64,000 bases of DNA, from assembly GCF_017751145.1 (NCBI RefSeq), contig NZ_CP046640.1, forward strand, positions 2,956,137-3,020,136, written 5' to 3'. Each line of letters starts with the position of its first letter. The stretch's first letter is position 1. A program made the position numbers and the translations under genes. Below, piece after piece: positions 1 through 12,141 of the stretch. Source of the stretch: Iocasia fonsfrigidae. Lineage in GTDB: Bacteria > Bacillota > Halanaerobiia > Halanaerobiales > DTU029. The notes beneath the pieces are model-generated. The model was not told the DNA's origin, made no database searches, and saw nothing but the letters and a program-made list of their open reading frames with translations.

Positions 1-1937
<1,937 letters not shown>

Positions 1938-2053
1938 CTAAAACAAGTTTTATTTATTTCCAATTTAATATTAATTATACGTTTATTAAAATATAAAGTC
2001 AAATAAATAACCCAGTGAATACCGGGATGTCAGAGAAAAATATAAAAACACAA

Positions 2054-2082
2054 CCCCACTGTATTTTTAAAACACAGTGGGG
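2054..2082 (-). terminator. Intrinsic terminator after the AraC-type regulator gene
   Basis: A 9-bp perfect stem (CCCCACTGT / ACAGTGGGG) with an 11-base loop lies 14 bases past the stop of the response regulator gene. On the minus strand it is followed by TTGTGTTTTTATATTTTT. This ends the transporter / two-component transcription unit before ligA. Confidence 0.8.
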
Positions 2083-2096
2083 AGGGGGATCTGAAT

Positions 2097-3173
2097 CTAC
2101 CTATGTCTATTTTTATATTCCATGGGGGTGCAATCTACCTTTTCTTTAAATTTAATAATAAAGTAATCTGAGTTTTTATACCCGACTTTCTCGGCAACCT
2201 GATATACATGTAAATTAGTATCTCTCAATAGTTTTTTAGCATTATTTAATCTAATTTCACTTAAATACTCAGAAAAATTTAATCCATTTTCTTTTTTAAA
2301 TAATTGACCTAGATATGCAGGGTTGATATAGAATTTTTTTGCTATCCCTTTTAATTTAATTTCCTTAAAATAATTGTCCTTTATATACTGTTTAACCTTA
2401 TTAATAATACTACATGATTGTTTCAACTCACTAATAAACTGAGCTACCTCAAAAGAAAATTCCCTTAGCTCATTTTCTAATTGTATTAAATTATAAGCAG
2501 AAATGTCTGTATTAAATATATTGTATTTTTTAACAATACTCTCAATAGAACCACCCATATTAGTAATAATTTTAGATATTTCAAGCAAATAATTAGCTAA
2601 ATATATTTTAATTATTCTTGGATGTAAATATACCTGATTAAAATCATTAAACATATTCTTAATTGTTTTTTTGATCCTTAATTTTTGATTATCACAGATT
2701 ACATTTACCAATACACCAAATTCCTCTATTTCATTAAATTCTTCACTAAATTCTTCAACCTGTCTATTATAAAAAAATTCAAATCTATTTTTCTGTGATA
2801 ATTTCTCTGCTAGTATTTCTACAATATCTATTAACTCTTCCTCATCAATAGGTTTTAATAGATATCTGGAGACATTATATTTAATAGCTTCTTTAGCATA
2901 AGCAAACTCATCATAACCACTTAAGATAATAAAAGACATATTCTTATCATACATACTTTTCCTAATATATTTAATTAAACCAAGTCCATCCAATCCAGGC
3001 ATTTTGATATCAGTAATAATCAAATCTGGATAAGTAGACTTCATCTTTTCTATAGCATCTTTTCCATTTCTGGCTACAGAACAGACAATAAAATTATACT
3101 TCTGCCAGTTAATTATATTACGCAAACCATTACGAATATTTGGTTCATCATCTACAATCATAACCCTGTACAT
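2097..3173 (-). CDS. Response regulator with AraC-type DNA-binding domain (YesN-like)
   Basis: Transcription factor of a two-component system, probably activating the neighbouring sugar importer genes. Residues 1-120 are a receiver domain: acidic DDE at 8-10, phospho-acceptor D55 in TDIKMPG and the conserved lysine in YLLKPID. The last 100 residues are an AraC/XylS double helix-turn-helix (from INKVKQYIKDNYF to the C terminus). The linker of about 130 residues has no recognisable domain. The start overlaps the kinase gene by 26 bases and has a GGGGGT ribosome site, so the two are translationally coupled. In this family such pairs are usually encoded beside, and control, carbohydrate ABC transporters. 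The inducing sugar cannot be read from the sequence; aldouronic or xylo-oligosaccharides are inferred from the locus. Confidence 0.92.
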   Translation of the reverse strand: MYRVMIVDDEPNIRNGLRNIINWQKYNFIVCSVARNGKDAIEKMKSTYPDLIITDIKMPGLDGLGLIKYIRKSMYDKNMSFIILSGYDEFAYAKEAIKYNVSRYLLKPIDEEELIDIVEILAEKLSQKNRFEFFYNRQVEEFSEEFNEIEEFGVLVNVICDNQKLRIKKTIKNMFNDFNQVYLHPRIIKIYLANYLLEISKIITNMGGSIESIVKKYNIFNTDISAYNLIQLENELREFSFEVAQFISELKQSCSIINKVKQYIKDNYFKEIKLKGIAKKFYINPAYLGQLFKKENGLNFSEYLSEIRLNNAKKLLRDTNLHVYQVAEKVGYKNSDYFIIKFKEKVDCTPMEYKNRHR

Positions 3174-4929
3174 CTTTAACCCCCATTGGAATAATTAATT
3201 TAACCATAGTTCCAATACCTTCCTTACTTTCAATATGCAAAACAAAATCATCACCATAATATAGATTTAATCTCTGATAAATATTATTAATACCAATGTT
3301 ATTCACTTGTATATCTTCATTTTTTATATGCTTTAAGATAAAATTCAACTTATCCTTCTTGATGCCTATACCATTATCTCTAACAATACAAATTAATTTA
3401 TCTCCAGATATATCGATTTTAACATAAACTTCACCAGGGTCTTCACTACCCTCAACACCATAAATACAGGCATTTTCAACAAAGGGCTGTATAATTAGTT
3501 TAGGTATTTTTATGTCCAGTGTTTCAGGTTCAATATCCAGAATATACTCAAATTCATCCCCAAAACGGTATTTTTGTATCTTTAAAAAATCCTTTATATA
3601 AGCAAGTTCTTCTTGAACATCTATCCATTCCTGCCGAAAACTTATCATTCTACGCAGTGAACGAGCTAAATATTTAATTATTTTGCCAGTTTCTATTTCC
3701 CTTTTATCTATTGATTTCATTCGAATTGATTCCAGGGTATTAAATAAATAATGAGGGTTTATTTGACTCTGTAAGGCATTTATCTCTGCCTGTTTCTTTT
3801 CTAATTTAATATGTGACTGTTCCAACCTGGCCTCATAGACATCTGTAATTAATGTCTTTATCTTGCTAACCATTATATTATAGGCCCTGATTAGACTACC
3901 TATCTCGTCTCTACCCTGTAAGCCTGTATATGGTTTATTAAAATCCTGCTCCAAATTACTTACATGTTCTGACAGGGCATTTAATCTTAGATAAAAAGAA
4001 CGGTAAATGAAAAATATAATCAATGAAGACAGTAAAAGGCTTAATAAAGTAAGAAGAATAATGTTATTTCTCGGCCTCACCAGGGCCCTTTTTATACTAT
4101 CAACATCTAGTACATTAATAAGCATCCAGTTTAAAGAGCCATTTATTTTTTTCTGAATAATGTGTTTATTATATTCAAACCCCTGGCCATTTACAGCTGT
4201 TTCTAAGAAGACGGTATGCACATTGCTAGCTATATTATTGGAAAATAGTATACTGCCACTAGCATCAAATATAAAAACATTTTTTTTATTTGTTTCTGAA
4301 TTTATAATCTTAATAATATTTTCTGCGTACAAATCAATCCTAATAACCTTTAGATAACGGTCTATACCCTGAAATTCATTTAAAACCCTTATAATTGATA
4401 TAGGAGTGATGATAGTACCATCTGATTTTTTCTTGCTCTCTCCATAAATTATATGGAGTCTTTCAGGTGATTTAATAATATTTTCAAGCCATTCTTCATC
4501 AAGATAATCCATTCTATAGATAGAACCAGAATTTAAAACACTTGGATTATCTGTATAAACTATCATTTTATTTATCTGCTGATAAGCCTCACCATTTAAA
4601 TAGATATAAGGTTTAAAATAATCGAAATATGTCTCTACATAATCCAAATTAGTTTCATAACCTTTATCCAGCATTTCATATAGTTTTTGATCTAAAGAAA
4701 TCTTATCAGAAAGACTTATTATAAAATCAAAGTCATTTTCAATTTTAGTAACTATACGTTGAGTGGATAGTCTGTAATAATTTTTATTAATTTCTTTAAC
4801 ATTGGCAACCATATTATTGTAAAAAATTAGATTAATTACAATAATGGGTGCTACCACACACACTATATAGATGAAAATTAGTTTGTATTTAACTTTAACA
4901 TCATTTAATAGATTACTATAATTACCCAT
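3148..4929 (-). CDS. Sensor histidine kinase, YesM/LytS type
   Basis: Membrane sensor that phosphorylates the regulator encoded next to it. Order of parts in 593 residues: transmembrane helix at about 17-37, a large extracytoplasmic sensing region at about 40-280, a second helix at about 288-310, a HAMP-like segment (LRLNALSEHVSNLEQDF), a coiled linker, the His_kinase motif QINPHYLFNTLES with H393, and a HATPase domain (VRDNGIGI; IGINNIYQRL) at the C terminus. It lies 31 bases after the permease gene, so it is probably cotranscribed with the first sugar importer. It may read the external sugar directly or through the binding protein (inference). Confidence 0.92.
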   Translation of the reverse strand: MGNYSNLLNDVKVKYKLIFIYIVCVVAPIIVINLIFYNNMVANVKEINKNYYRLSTQRIVTKIENDFDFIISLSDKISLDQKLYEMLDKGYETNLDYVETYFDYFKPYIYLNGEAYQQINKMIVYTDNPSVLNSGSIYRMDYLDEEWLENIIKSPERLHIIYGESKKKSDGTIITPISIIRVLNEFQGIDRYLKVIRIDLYAENIIKIINSETNKKNVFIFDASGSILFSNNIASNVHTVFLETAVNGQGFEYNKHIIQKKINGSLNWMLINVLDVDSIKRALVRPRNNIILLTLLSLLLSSLIIFFIYRSFYLRLNALSEHVSNLEQDFNKPYTGLQGRDEIGSLIRAYNIMVSKIKTLITDVYEARLEQSHIKLEKKQAEINALQSQINPHYLFNTLESIRMKSIDKREIETGKIIKYLARSLRRMISFRQEWIDVQEELAYIKDFLKIQKYRFGDEFEYILDIEPETLDIKIPKLIIQPFVENACIYGVEGSEDPGEVYVKIDISGDKLICIVRDNGIGIKKDKLNFILKHIKNEDIQVNNIGINNIYQRLNLYYGDDFVLHIESKEGIGTMVKLIIPMGVKDVQGYDCR

Positions 4930-4960
4930 TAGCTAACACCCATTTTAAATAAAATAGACC

Positions 4961-5860
4961 TTACTCCTTGACACCGCCAAGTGTTAAACCATGAACAAAA
5001 TATTTCTGTAAAAAGGGATAAATAACTGCAATTGGTACAGTAACAATTATGGTCATAGTCGCCCTGATAGCCCTTGGTGTAATTTGACTTCCAGCTGCAG
5101 CCTGTGACATAGCCTGTTCCATTGAGCCGGACATAGACTGGGCACTGGCCAGTACTTTCTGCAGTTCATATGCCAGGGTACTTAAGGCAGGATTTGATGA
5201 ATTATATAAAAATACATCCCACCAGGCATTCCAGTGATAAACAGCTGTAAAAATTGCTATAGTAGCCAGTACTGGTTTACATAAAGGCAGAATAATCCTT
5301 AAAAATATAGTTAATTCGCTGGCTCCATCAATCTTGGCTGATTCAACAAGACTTTCAGGTAAATCATGTATATATGTCCTAATAATTATTAAATTGAAGG
5401 CGTGTACTAGACCAGGTAAAACATAAACCCAAAAATTATTAGTCAAGCCCAGTTTTTGATACAGAAAATAAGTCGGTATTAACCCTCCGCTAACATACAT
5501 AGTCAAAACATAGATAAAGGAAATAAATTTCCTTAAGACAAAGTCTTTTCTACTAACAACATAGGCTAACATTGCAGTAAAGAAAGTACCAAACACTGTG
5601 ACCAATAGTGTACGGGCTACAGATATCCACGCTGCATGAAAGGTTTGTGTCCTGGTTAACATTGTCTTATAATTAAAGGTAGTAAATTTACGCGGCCAGA
5701 GATAAATTCCCCCTTTAATACTATCTAAACCATCATTAAAGGAAACAGCCAGGGTATGCAAAAACGGATAAAGAGTTACTACAATTAGAAAAAAGAGTGA
5801 TAGGTAAATAAATGTATCTAATAAGATATCTTCCAGTTTTCTTTTTGGTTTTAACAGCAT
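4961..5860 (-). CDS. Carbohydrate ABC transporter permease, LplC/YtcP type
   Basis: Inner-membrane half-channel of a sugar importer. 299 residues with about six membrane helices; the cytoplasmic EAA loop that docks the ATPase is visible as ESAKIDGASELTIFLRIILP. The sequence ends in GLTLGGVKE, typical of this permease group. It sits 10 bases after the partner permease gene and has a strong GGGGGG ribosome site. No ATPase gene is in the window; members of this importer class commonly share one MsmX/UgpC-type ATPase encoded elsewhere. Confidence 0.93.
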   Translation of the reverse strand: MLLKPKRKLEDILLDTFIYLSLFFLIVVTLYPFLHTLAVSFNDGLDSIKGGIYLWPRKFTTFNYKTMLTRTQTFHAAWISVARTLLVTVFGTFFTAMLAYVVSRKDFVLRKFISFIYVLTMYVSGGLIPTYFLYQKLGLTNNFWVYVLPGLVHAFNLIIIRTYIHDLPESLVESAKIDGASELTIFLRIILPLCKPVLATIAIFTAVYHWNAWWDVFLYNSSNPALSTLAYELQKVLASAQSMSGSMEQAMSQAAAGSQITPRAIRATMTIIVTVPIAVIYPFLQKYFVHGLTLGGVKE

Positions 5861-5870
5861 ATTATCCCCC

Positions 5871-6824
5871 CTATATTAATCTTTCTTCACCCATCTGCTT
5901 AGCGACATGATTGGCACCAAATACCAGAACAAGACTCACAACACTTCTAAAAATTCCAACAGCTGTTGCAAACGAATATCTCATCATTTTTAAACCGTAG
6001 TCCAACTCAAATATTGTAAAAATCCTTGAATACTCTATAACCCTACCATTACTTAATAAATATATTTGTTCAAAACCAACATTCATTAACTGACCAATAT
6101 TCATAATAAAAAGAATAATGATTACAGGCTTAATACCAGGTAAAGTTATATACCAGATTCTCTGCAGCCTACTGGCCCCATCTATAGTAGCCGCTTCATA
6201 TAAACTAGGACTAATCGAAGTCATAGAAGCCAGATATAAAATAGCACCAAAACCCACTGTTTTCCACACATGAGAGGCACCAACAACCCACCAGAATAAT
6301 TTAGGGATACCCATAAACATAATAGGTTTATCAATAATATGAAGATTCAATAATATCTCATTTATAATTCCGCCATCTGTGGAAAGAATATTCATAACCA
6401 GATTAGCCCCAACTACCCAGGATATAAAATGTGGTAAATAGGAAATAGTCTGAGTGAATTTCTTAAAAAGAAGGTTTCTCACTTCATTTAACATTAGTGC
6501 TAATAAAATAGAAAAAAACATCCCAAATACAAGCTTAATGATACTCATAGCCAGGGTATTTCTCAATATCTGATAAAATATAGGGTCTTCAAATAGCATC
6601 CTGAAGTTCTCTAACCCAACCCAGGTCTGTTCTAAAATCCCCTTGGCTGGCCAGTAATTCTGAAAGGCTATAATCCAACCCCAGATAGGGATATATTTAA
6701 AAATAATGACATAAATAATAAAGGGTAATGACATAAAAACTAAGGCCCGTTGTTTCCATATTTTCTTCCAGAAACTATCTTTATCTAGTAGATTTGCTGT
6801 ATTTAATGAAAGATTACTATTCAC
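5871..6824 (-). CDS. Carbohydrate ABC transporter permease, LplB type
   Basis: Second permease of importer 1. 317 residues, six predicted membrane helices, EAA loop YEAATIDGASRLQRIWYITL. The start is GTG (MNSNLSLNTAN) with a GGGAG ribosome site about nine bases upstream. It pairs with the permease encoded immediately downstream to form a heterodimer; the binding protein is encoded upstream. In the LplB/YtcP group substrates are often oligosaccharides or uronate-containing sugars (family knowledge); the substrate here is inferred from the xylan genes. Confidence 0.93.
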   Translation of the reverse strand: MNSNLSLNTANLLDKDSFWKKIWKQRALVFMSLPFIIYVIIFKYIPIWGWIIAFQNYWPAKGILEQTWVGLENFRMLFEDPIFYQILRNTLAMSIIKLVFGMFFSILLALMLNEVRNLLFKKFTQTISYLPHFISWVVGANLVMNILSTDGGIINEILLNLHIIDKPIMFMGIPKLFWWVVGASHVWKTVGFGAILYLASMTSISPSLYEAATIDGASRLQRIWYITLPGIKPVIIILFIMNIGQLMNVGFEQIYLLSNGRVIEYSRIFTIFELDYGLKMMRYSFATAVGIFRSVVSLVLVFGANHVAKQMGEERLI

Positions 6825-6857
6825 AATTCTTCAACTCCCTAGTAAATAATTTAGAAA

Positions 6858-6883
6858 GAGGGTACCAAAGTAAAAGCACCCTC
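6858..6883 (-). terminator. Intergenic hairpin between binding-protein and permease genes
   Basis: Inverted repeat GAGGGT / ACCCTC with a loop of about 14 bases, in the 96-base gap after the importer 1 binding-protein gene. There is no good T-tract, so it is more likely a mRNA-stabilising or partial-attenuation hairpin that lets the binding protein be made in excess over the permeases. Similar hairpins occupy the same position in importers 2 and 3. Confidence 0.45.
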
Positions 6884-6920
6884 AATCTTAAAACCTAATC
6901 AACCTTCCCTATTAATTAAG

Positions 6921-8540
6921 CTATTCAGAGCCCCAGTTTTCAACCCTCCAATCAATTCTCTCCTGATATACCTTTATCTGTTTCTCCATTAACCCAGAGA
7001 TCCTGTCTGTATATTCCTCCCAGATATCCTCATATTCATCAGGACTACTCATCACAAGTTTTGGTACATATTCACGTATGGTATCTTCTAATCTGGTCTT
7101 CTCTATCTGTGCAGGTGAACCCGTTTCCAGTGTAATAGTCCAGAGGGGATAGTAAGGTACTTCTTCACCAGGCCTTGGGTCATTATACAGACCTGTAAAG
7201 GATTTGATTCCATATACATCCATGACTTCTTTTTCAGAATCTGTACTACCACCATAGATCATGCTTGGCTGTCTTCTATCCATATAACTATTACCATTTT
7301 CATCAAGGCCAATTAGACTTGGAAAAGCATCATAGAAATATTCCCTGCCAAATTTATCTCTAACCCAGTTAGGGTCGTCAAATAATTTCTGCTGTTCCTT
7401 GGTTCGATAGTACATACCATTTTCATCAAGCTCATAGTGTTCACCTTCAATACCCCATTGGATTAATATCTGTTTACTTATCAGATAATCAAGATACTTA
7501 ATAGCTGCTACAGGGTCTTCACAGGCGGTTGTAATACCCATGCCCTGAGTTGTTTGAACATATGGCGTATCACGCACAAACTCCTCTACAGCTTCATCAT
7601 ATACAACTGGAAAGGGAACCATAATACTATCCGGGTCTTCTTGACGCAGGATATTTTGGGCTTTTTCTATCTGCCAGTATTGATTATGTGTACCCAGTAC
7701 ACGTCCCGAACTTATTTTCTCTAAATACTGGTCATAATTGATAACAAATGTTTCTGGATCAACTACACCCTTATTATACATTTCATTCAGCTTCTGGTAA
7801 TAATAGTGTTCAACAAAACCACCATTATATGGCCTTATAACAAATTTGCCAGCTTCTTTAATAGGTAAAAAAGCTCCTTCATTGGGATAACCAATTAAAT
7901 GCATCGGACCATTATTGGTAGCAAAATTTCTCCAACTATCATACAGGCTTAGATATCCAATAGTGTCCTGTCCTTTATATGTCGGGTGTTTTTTTTGATA
8001 ATTTTCTATTAGCTCAAAGTATTGCTCAAAAGTCTTAATAACAGGATAACCTGCCTCTTTTAATACCCTTTTATTGATAAAAAAGCCAACTGCCGGGTAT
8101 CTTCTTTCACCTGCGCCATAAGGAATAGCCTGTTGGGGAAGATAATAGATATGTCCATCCTCTTTTGTTAAAGACTTCATATGTCTTGCATAATATTTCT
8201 TAATATTGGGTGCATGTTCTTCAATTAAATCCTCTAAGGGAATTAAAACACCTGCATCCACAAACTTGTCGGTAAAATGTGCTCCAACTAGCATATCCGG
8301 GTATTCCCCACTGGCAATCATTAAACCGACTTTGGTTTCCAGGTCTCCCACCAGATATTCCCTGTTCAGTTTGACACCGGTTTCTTCCCTGATAATATCA
8401 CCAATTATCGTTGAACCAGGGTAATCAGGCAGTGCCATACTAATAAATACATCAAACTCCTTTAGCTCTCCAGCCATAACAGTACAACTTATTGATATGA
8501 CCAATACCAGTAATAACAATACAATCCTATACTTTTTCAA
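6921..8540 (-). CDS. Extracellular solute-binding protein, importer 1 (LplA-like, 539 aa)
   Basis: Captures a sugar and delivers it to the LplB/YtcP permeases. N terminus MKKYRIVLLLLVLVISISC...VMAGE is a signal peptide; C19 is not in a canonical lipobox, and cleavage after VMA is more likely, giving a free periplasmic protein. At 539 residues it is longer than the usual 420-450, as in the LplA/YtcQ group. It starts with TTG after a GGGAGGA ribosome site. Aromatic-rich stretches (WVRDKFGREYFYDAFPSLIG) suit carbohydrate binding. It is the first gene of the unit binding protein - permease - permease - kinase - regulator. Confidence 0.92.
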   Translation of the reverse strand: MKKYRIVLLLLVLVISISCTVMAGELKEFDVFISMALPDYPGSTIIGDIIREETGVKLNREYLVGDLETKVGLMIASGEYPDMLVGAHFTDKFVDAGVLIPLEDLIEEHAPNIKKYYARHMKSLTKEDGHIYYLPQQAIPYGAGERRYPAVGFFINKRVLKEAGYPVIKTFEQYFELIENYQKKHPTYKGQDTIGYLSLYDSWRNFATNNGPMHLIGYPNEGAFLPIKEAGKFVIRPYNGGFVEHYYYQKLNEMYNKGVVDPETFVINYDQYLEKISSGRVLGTHNQYWQIEKAQNILRQEDPDSIMVPFPVVYDEAVEEFVRDTPYVQTTQGMGITTACEDPVAAIKYLDYLISKQILIQWGIEGEHYELDENGMYYRTKEQQKLFDDPNWVRDKFGREYFYDAFPSLIGLDENGNSYMDRRQPSMIYGGSTDSEKEVMDVYGIKSFTGLYNDPRPGEEVPYYPLWTITLETGSPAQIEKTRLEDTIREYVPKLVMSSPDEYEDIWEEYTDRISGLMEKQIKVYQERIDWRVENWGSE

Positions 8541-8703
8541 AATAAATCCTCCCTTAATTTATTTTAATTCAATTGTATTTGCTATTACACACATATACAA
8601 CCCTACAGAATATAGGAAACACCTTAATAATTATATGATTTTAATTTTTCTGATATTTTTTGAACAGAATAGTCCTTTCATTATACTGTAACATAATACA
8701 AAA

Positions 8704-9858
8704 CTACCAGATACGGTAATTCCCACTTAAAGCTAATAGACTAAAAAAGTATAGGCAATTATCATAATAGCGCCGCTTATCTCTACGCAGAGGAATAATC
8801 CAAAATTTGTCCACAGATTTTTTAGCCGCTTCTCCATCTCCAGCAAGAGCAGCCATAGCATTTGCGGCAACCAAAGCAACATTATGTAAATAATCCGGCC
8901 TTACAAGTTCTCTGCCATTTAGAGTGTATTTGGTATAATCTTCCTTATTAGCAAAAAAACTCTGGATTTTATTTGCTTCTTCTTTCTGCCATCCATCTGC
9001 CCTGAACCATTCATAATCCAGCCCAATATTCATGGCAACACGATAGGAATCACTATAAAAGTGTTGATGTCCCTTTGTCTTTTCCGGACTGCCATCATAA
9101 TGGGCATACTCTGCAGATAGACCTGTTACAGGGTGACAGGCTTTTCTCAAATATACTCTACTTGCCTCAGCTGCTTCTGACCAAAATTGACGGTCTTCCT
9201 GATTACCCAAGTGAGAGAACAATTCATAGAAATGGGGTAAATGATAAGAAGGATCAGTAAAGTTACACTTAGGAACAAACTTAATCAGTTTATTATCTGG
9301 ATCCCACAGGGGATCTCCTTCTCCTCCATCTTCTCCTTTATGAATAACTTCATGAAGTATATCTTTAGCTTGCTCACTATAATTAAAAGGTTCTGCTCCA
9401 TCTCCCCAACGATTTGAAGCAAATAATAATGCCATTGCAAAATATTCCTCTCCATCAGGTGCCGGCCCCTGGGCATTCCTACTTCCATCAAGGGCACATG
9501 ACCAAGCGAAATAGCCTTTATATTTACCGCTATCATGCCACATATAGGTTTTTGTCCACTTCCAGAGACGGTCAAATAACTCTTTTTCATCCATCTGTAC
9601 AGCCATCATCATTCCGTAGGACATGCCTTCAGTTCTGACATCATTGTTACCAGTATCAGTTATATACCCCATATCATCACTAACTGGGTGATAAAACCTG
9701 ATATCTTCATCTCCAAAAAATAACTGCTGCCAGGTGTCTTTAACCTTCGCTTCAATCTCAGTTTCAGAATAACCATATTCTTTAAACACATTTCTGTACT
9801 CTCCTGTAAAAAAAGCCCCCTTATTATTTGTTCTATCAGCTTTTCTTATCTTAAACAC
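8704..9858 (-). CDS. GH8 reducing-end xylose-releasing exo-oligoxylanase (Rex-type)
   Basis: Probably removes xylose from the reducing end of xylo-oligosaccharides (EC 3.2.1.156). It is a 384-residue glycoside hydrolase family 8 protein with the general acid E77 in TEGMSYGMM and the probable base D270 in YSDSYRVAMNIGLDYEWF, the arrangement known from the Bacillus halodurans enzyme. There is no signal peptide, so it acts in the cytoplasm on imported oligomers. The start is uncertain: the GTG at 9858 overlaps its own AAGGAG ribosome site, and no other ordinary start precedes the conserved GAFFTGEYRNVF. It is the last gene of the hydrolase block. A cytoplasmic GH8 endoglucanase is a less likely alternative. 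Confidence 0.88.
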   Translation of the reverse strand: MFKIRKADRTNNKGAFFTGEYRNVFKEYGYSETEIEAKVKDTWQQLFFGDEDIRFYHPVSDDMGYITDTGNNDVRTEGMSYGMMMAVQMDEKELFDRLWKWTKTYMWHDSGKYKGYFAWSCALDGSRNAQGPAPDGEEYFAMALLFASNRWGDGAEPFNYSEQAKDILHEVIHKGEDGGEGDPLWDPDNKLIKFVPKCNFTDPSYHLPHFYELFSHLGNQEDRQFWSEAAEASRVYLRKACHPVTGLSAEYAHYDGSPEKTKGHQHFYSDSYRVAMNIGLDYEWFRADGWQKEEANKIQSFFANKEDYTKYTLNGRELVRPDYLHNVALVAANAMAALAGDGEAAKKSVDKFWIIPLRRDKRRYYDNCLYFFSLLALSGNYRIW

Positions 9859-10011
9859 TCCTTCTTAATTTTATATGTTAACTATTCATAAACTCCTTTC
9901 AATTTCAAATTAGAATCGGTTTTTACTTAAATATATTAATATGTTAATTTTTTATATTTTCTTATTAAGAATATTAGCTATATCTCTATTATTTTATAAG
10001 GTGCTATATTT

Positions 10012-12078
10012 TTAGTATATTTTCCTATCTAATTCGTCTGGTATACTAGCTTTTCTATAAAAATAGCTGTTAATAACATCTCGCCATTCCTTGGCATGTT
10101 CTACCTGTTCACTGAGTCTGGCTAAAATGTTACTGTATCGTTTTTCATCAATTTTATCTTTAAGCCCTTCCCATTTTTTCTTAAGTACAATAGCCTGTTC
10201 TACACCAGTAAAATGACTGTCATAAATATGTTGAATTACTGTTTTTCCTGATTTTAGTTGGTGTATATAGGGTACGTGATGAAAGAACAACAATAACTCA
10301 TCAGGACAAAATTCAATTGATTCATATCTAATGGCATTTTCTTCAAAATACTGTCCGGCATAAGCAGTACCGGTCTTGACAGACCTATCTACTCCAATAC
10401 CAAAATGATCTGCCCGGTGATATGTCCCCCAGCGAGAATATTCATAGCCATCCACATTAGGTCCATAGTGATGATTTGGATTTACCATCCAACCAATCCC
10501 TAATGGTGATGTATAATTCTCATATATTTCCCAGGAATCCAACAGCATCTGGGATATTGTTTCAACTACAACTGGGTCATTACCAAAGGTCAGTCTTACC
10601 CATTCATCAGTTATCTCTCCAGAAGAAAGATCAGGATTCCAGGTTAATCTTCCAAAACCATATAAGTTGGATTGAGCCAATGTATGGCCAGTCCAGTTAT
10701 CATCATCACCTATATTTACTACACCAGCAATCCCGCCATATAACTGGCTAAATAGAGAACCGGCTATTACCTTTTTAACAGTTGACCCCTTACCCCTGGC
10801 ATAAGTATCAAAATCAAGAACCTCTTTCCACTGTGGAACCAGATAACATAAATGCCTCTGTTGTCCAGTATATTCCTGGGTGATTTGTAATTCTAAAAAC
10901 TGATTCGTTGCTCCCATAGCCCCAAACAAAGGAGAAACTGGTTCCCTGACCTGAAAGTCCAGGGGTCCATTCTTTACCTGTAATATTACATTCTCAAGAA
11001 ACTCACCATCCAGAGGTTTAAAGTTATCATAGGCAGCCCGGGCTCTATCAGTTTGATAATCTCGCCAGTCCTGTTGACAATTATAGACAAAACAACGCCA
11101 GATAAGAATCCCCCCAAATGGTTTTAATTCCTCTGCCAGCATATTTGCCCCTTCGGCATGATTACGCTTATAAGTAAAAGGTCCTGGCCGGTGTTCTGAA
11201 TCTGCCTTTACCAGAAAACCTCCAAAATCAGGTATCTCAGCATAAATATCTTCAACCTTATACCCCCACCATTTTCTGACCTCACTATTCAAGGGATCAG
11301 CAGTTGATAAACCACCCAATTCTATCGGACTGGCAAAGTTAATGCTGAGAAAGGTCTTAATACCATAATTTCTAAATATATCAGCTAATTTTTTAACCAT
11401 ATCCAGCTTATCATCAATTAACTTAGTTTCTTCCCTATGAACATTAACATTATTAATAACAATACTATTAATACCAATAGAAGCTAGTAAACGGGCATAG
11501 TCAATTATTCTATCCAGATTATCTGTTAATTGATTATTATTATAGAAAATTGATTTTCCAGCATAACCCCTTTCAATACTGCCATCCAGATTATCCCAAT
11601 GATTAATAAACCTTAATGAATTAACTGGATTATTTATAATTTCAATATCATCCAGTTCTTTTTCCATCTGAATCATTCTTAAGAAACTAAAAACTCCATA
11701 TAATAGTCCCTGATCAGATTTTCCAGTGATAATAATCTTTTGTTGTCCATTTCTTTTTACTGATTTAATAAGAAAACCTTCTTCATTAATCTTAGCTAAG
11801 ATATCTTTAGAAATTAAATTATCAAGATAAGGATTACCTGACTTGACTACTATTAAAAATGTTTTTTCTTCTGGGGCATCAGCAATCATAGGGTCAATAC
11901 CTGTTAAGCCTTCTATTCCTTTTATCAGCTCTTCCCTGGCAGATTTAATAACCGGGGTATCCCCAGTTATTACAATTGTTCTTAATAGCTCTCTATAATA
12001 TTTTAATAATTCCTGTTCCTGAATCTTATTATATCCCAGCCAGCATTGATAATCATTACTCTGATTTCTTCTATTCAT
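10012..12078 (-). CDS. GH67 alpha-glucuronidase
   Basis: Removes 4-O-methyl-glucuronic acid from aldouronic acids derived from glucuronoxylan. 688 residues, the usual length for GH67. The catalytic region is clear: general acid E295 in [15 protein letters not shown] followed by HAEGANML, and the two candidate basic residues D357 (PLDGEF) and E379 (VREPVSP). The N-terminal domain is the GH20-like alpha/beta domain typical of the family, and the C-terminal helical domain follows. There is no signal peptide. It lies 63 bases after the acetylesterase gene. The combination with GH8, GH3 and an esterase makes intracellular processing of methylglucurono-xylooligosaccharides the best reading. Confidence 0.95.
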   Translation of the reverse strand: MNRRNQSNDYQCWLGYNKIQEQELLKYYRELLRTIVITGDTPVIKSAREELIKGIEGLTGIDPMIADAPEEKTFLIVVKSGNPYLDNLISKDILAKINEEGFLIKSVKRNGQQKIIITGKSDQGLLYGVFSFLRMIQMEKELDDIEIINNPVNSLRFINHWDNLDGSIERGYAGKSIFYNNNQLTDNLDRIIDYARLLASIGINSIVINNVNVHREETKLIDDKLDMVKKLADIFRNYGIKTFLSINFASPIELGGLSTADPLNSEVRKWWGYKVEDIYAEIPDFGGFLVKADSEHRPGPFTYKRNHAEGANMLAEELKPFGGILIWRCFVYNCQQDWRDYQTDRARAAYDNFKPLDGEFLENVILQVKNGPLDFQVREPVSPLFGAMGATNQFLELQITQEYTGQQRHLCYLVPQWKEVLDFDTYARGKGSTVKKVIAGSLFSQLYGGIAGVVNIGDDDNWTGHTLAQSNLYGFGRLTWNPDLSSGEITDEWVRLTFGNDPVVVETISQMLLDSWEIYENYTSPLGIGWMVNPNHHYGPNVDGYEYSRWGTYHRADHFGIGVDRSVKTGTAYAGQYFEENAIRYESIEFCPDELLLFFHHVPYIHQLKSGKTVIQHIYDSHFTGVEQAIVLKKKWEGLKDKIDEKRYSNILARLSEQVEHAKEWRDVINSYFYRKASIPDELDRKIY

Positions 12079-12141
12079 TTATTCACTCTCCGTAAAAAAA
12101 TAATCTTAAGTACCAGAACAAACCATAAATTCACACATTTA

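Noticed and set aside
9911-9926. TAGAATCGGTTTTTAC upstream of the GH8 gene as an operator
   Set aside because: Only one half-site is present and the central CCGG is broken.
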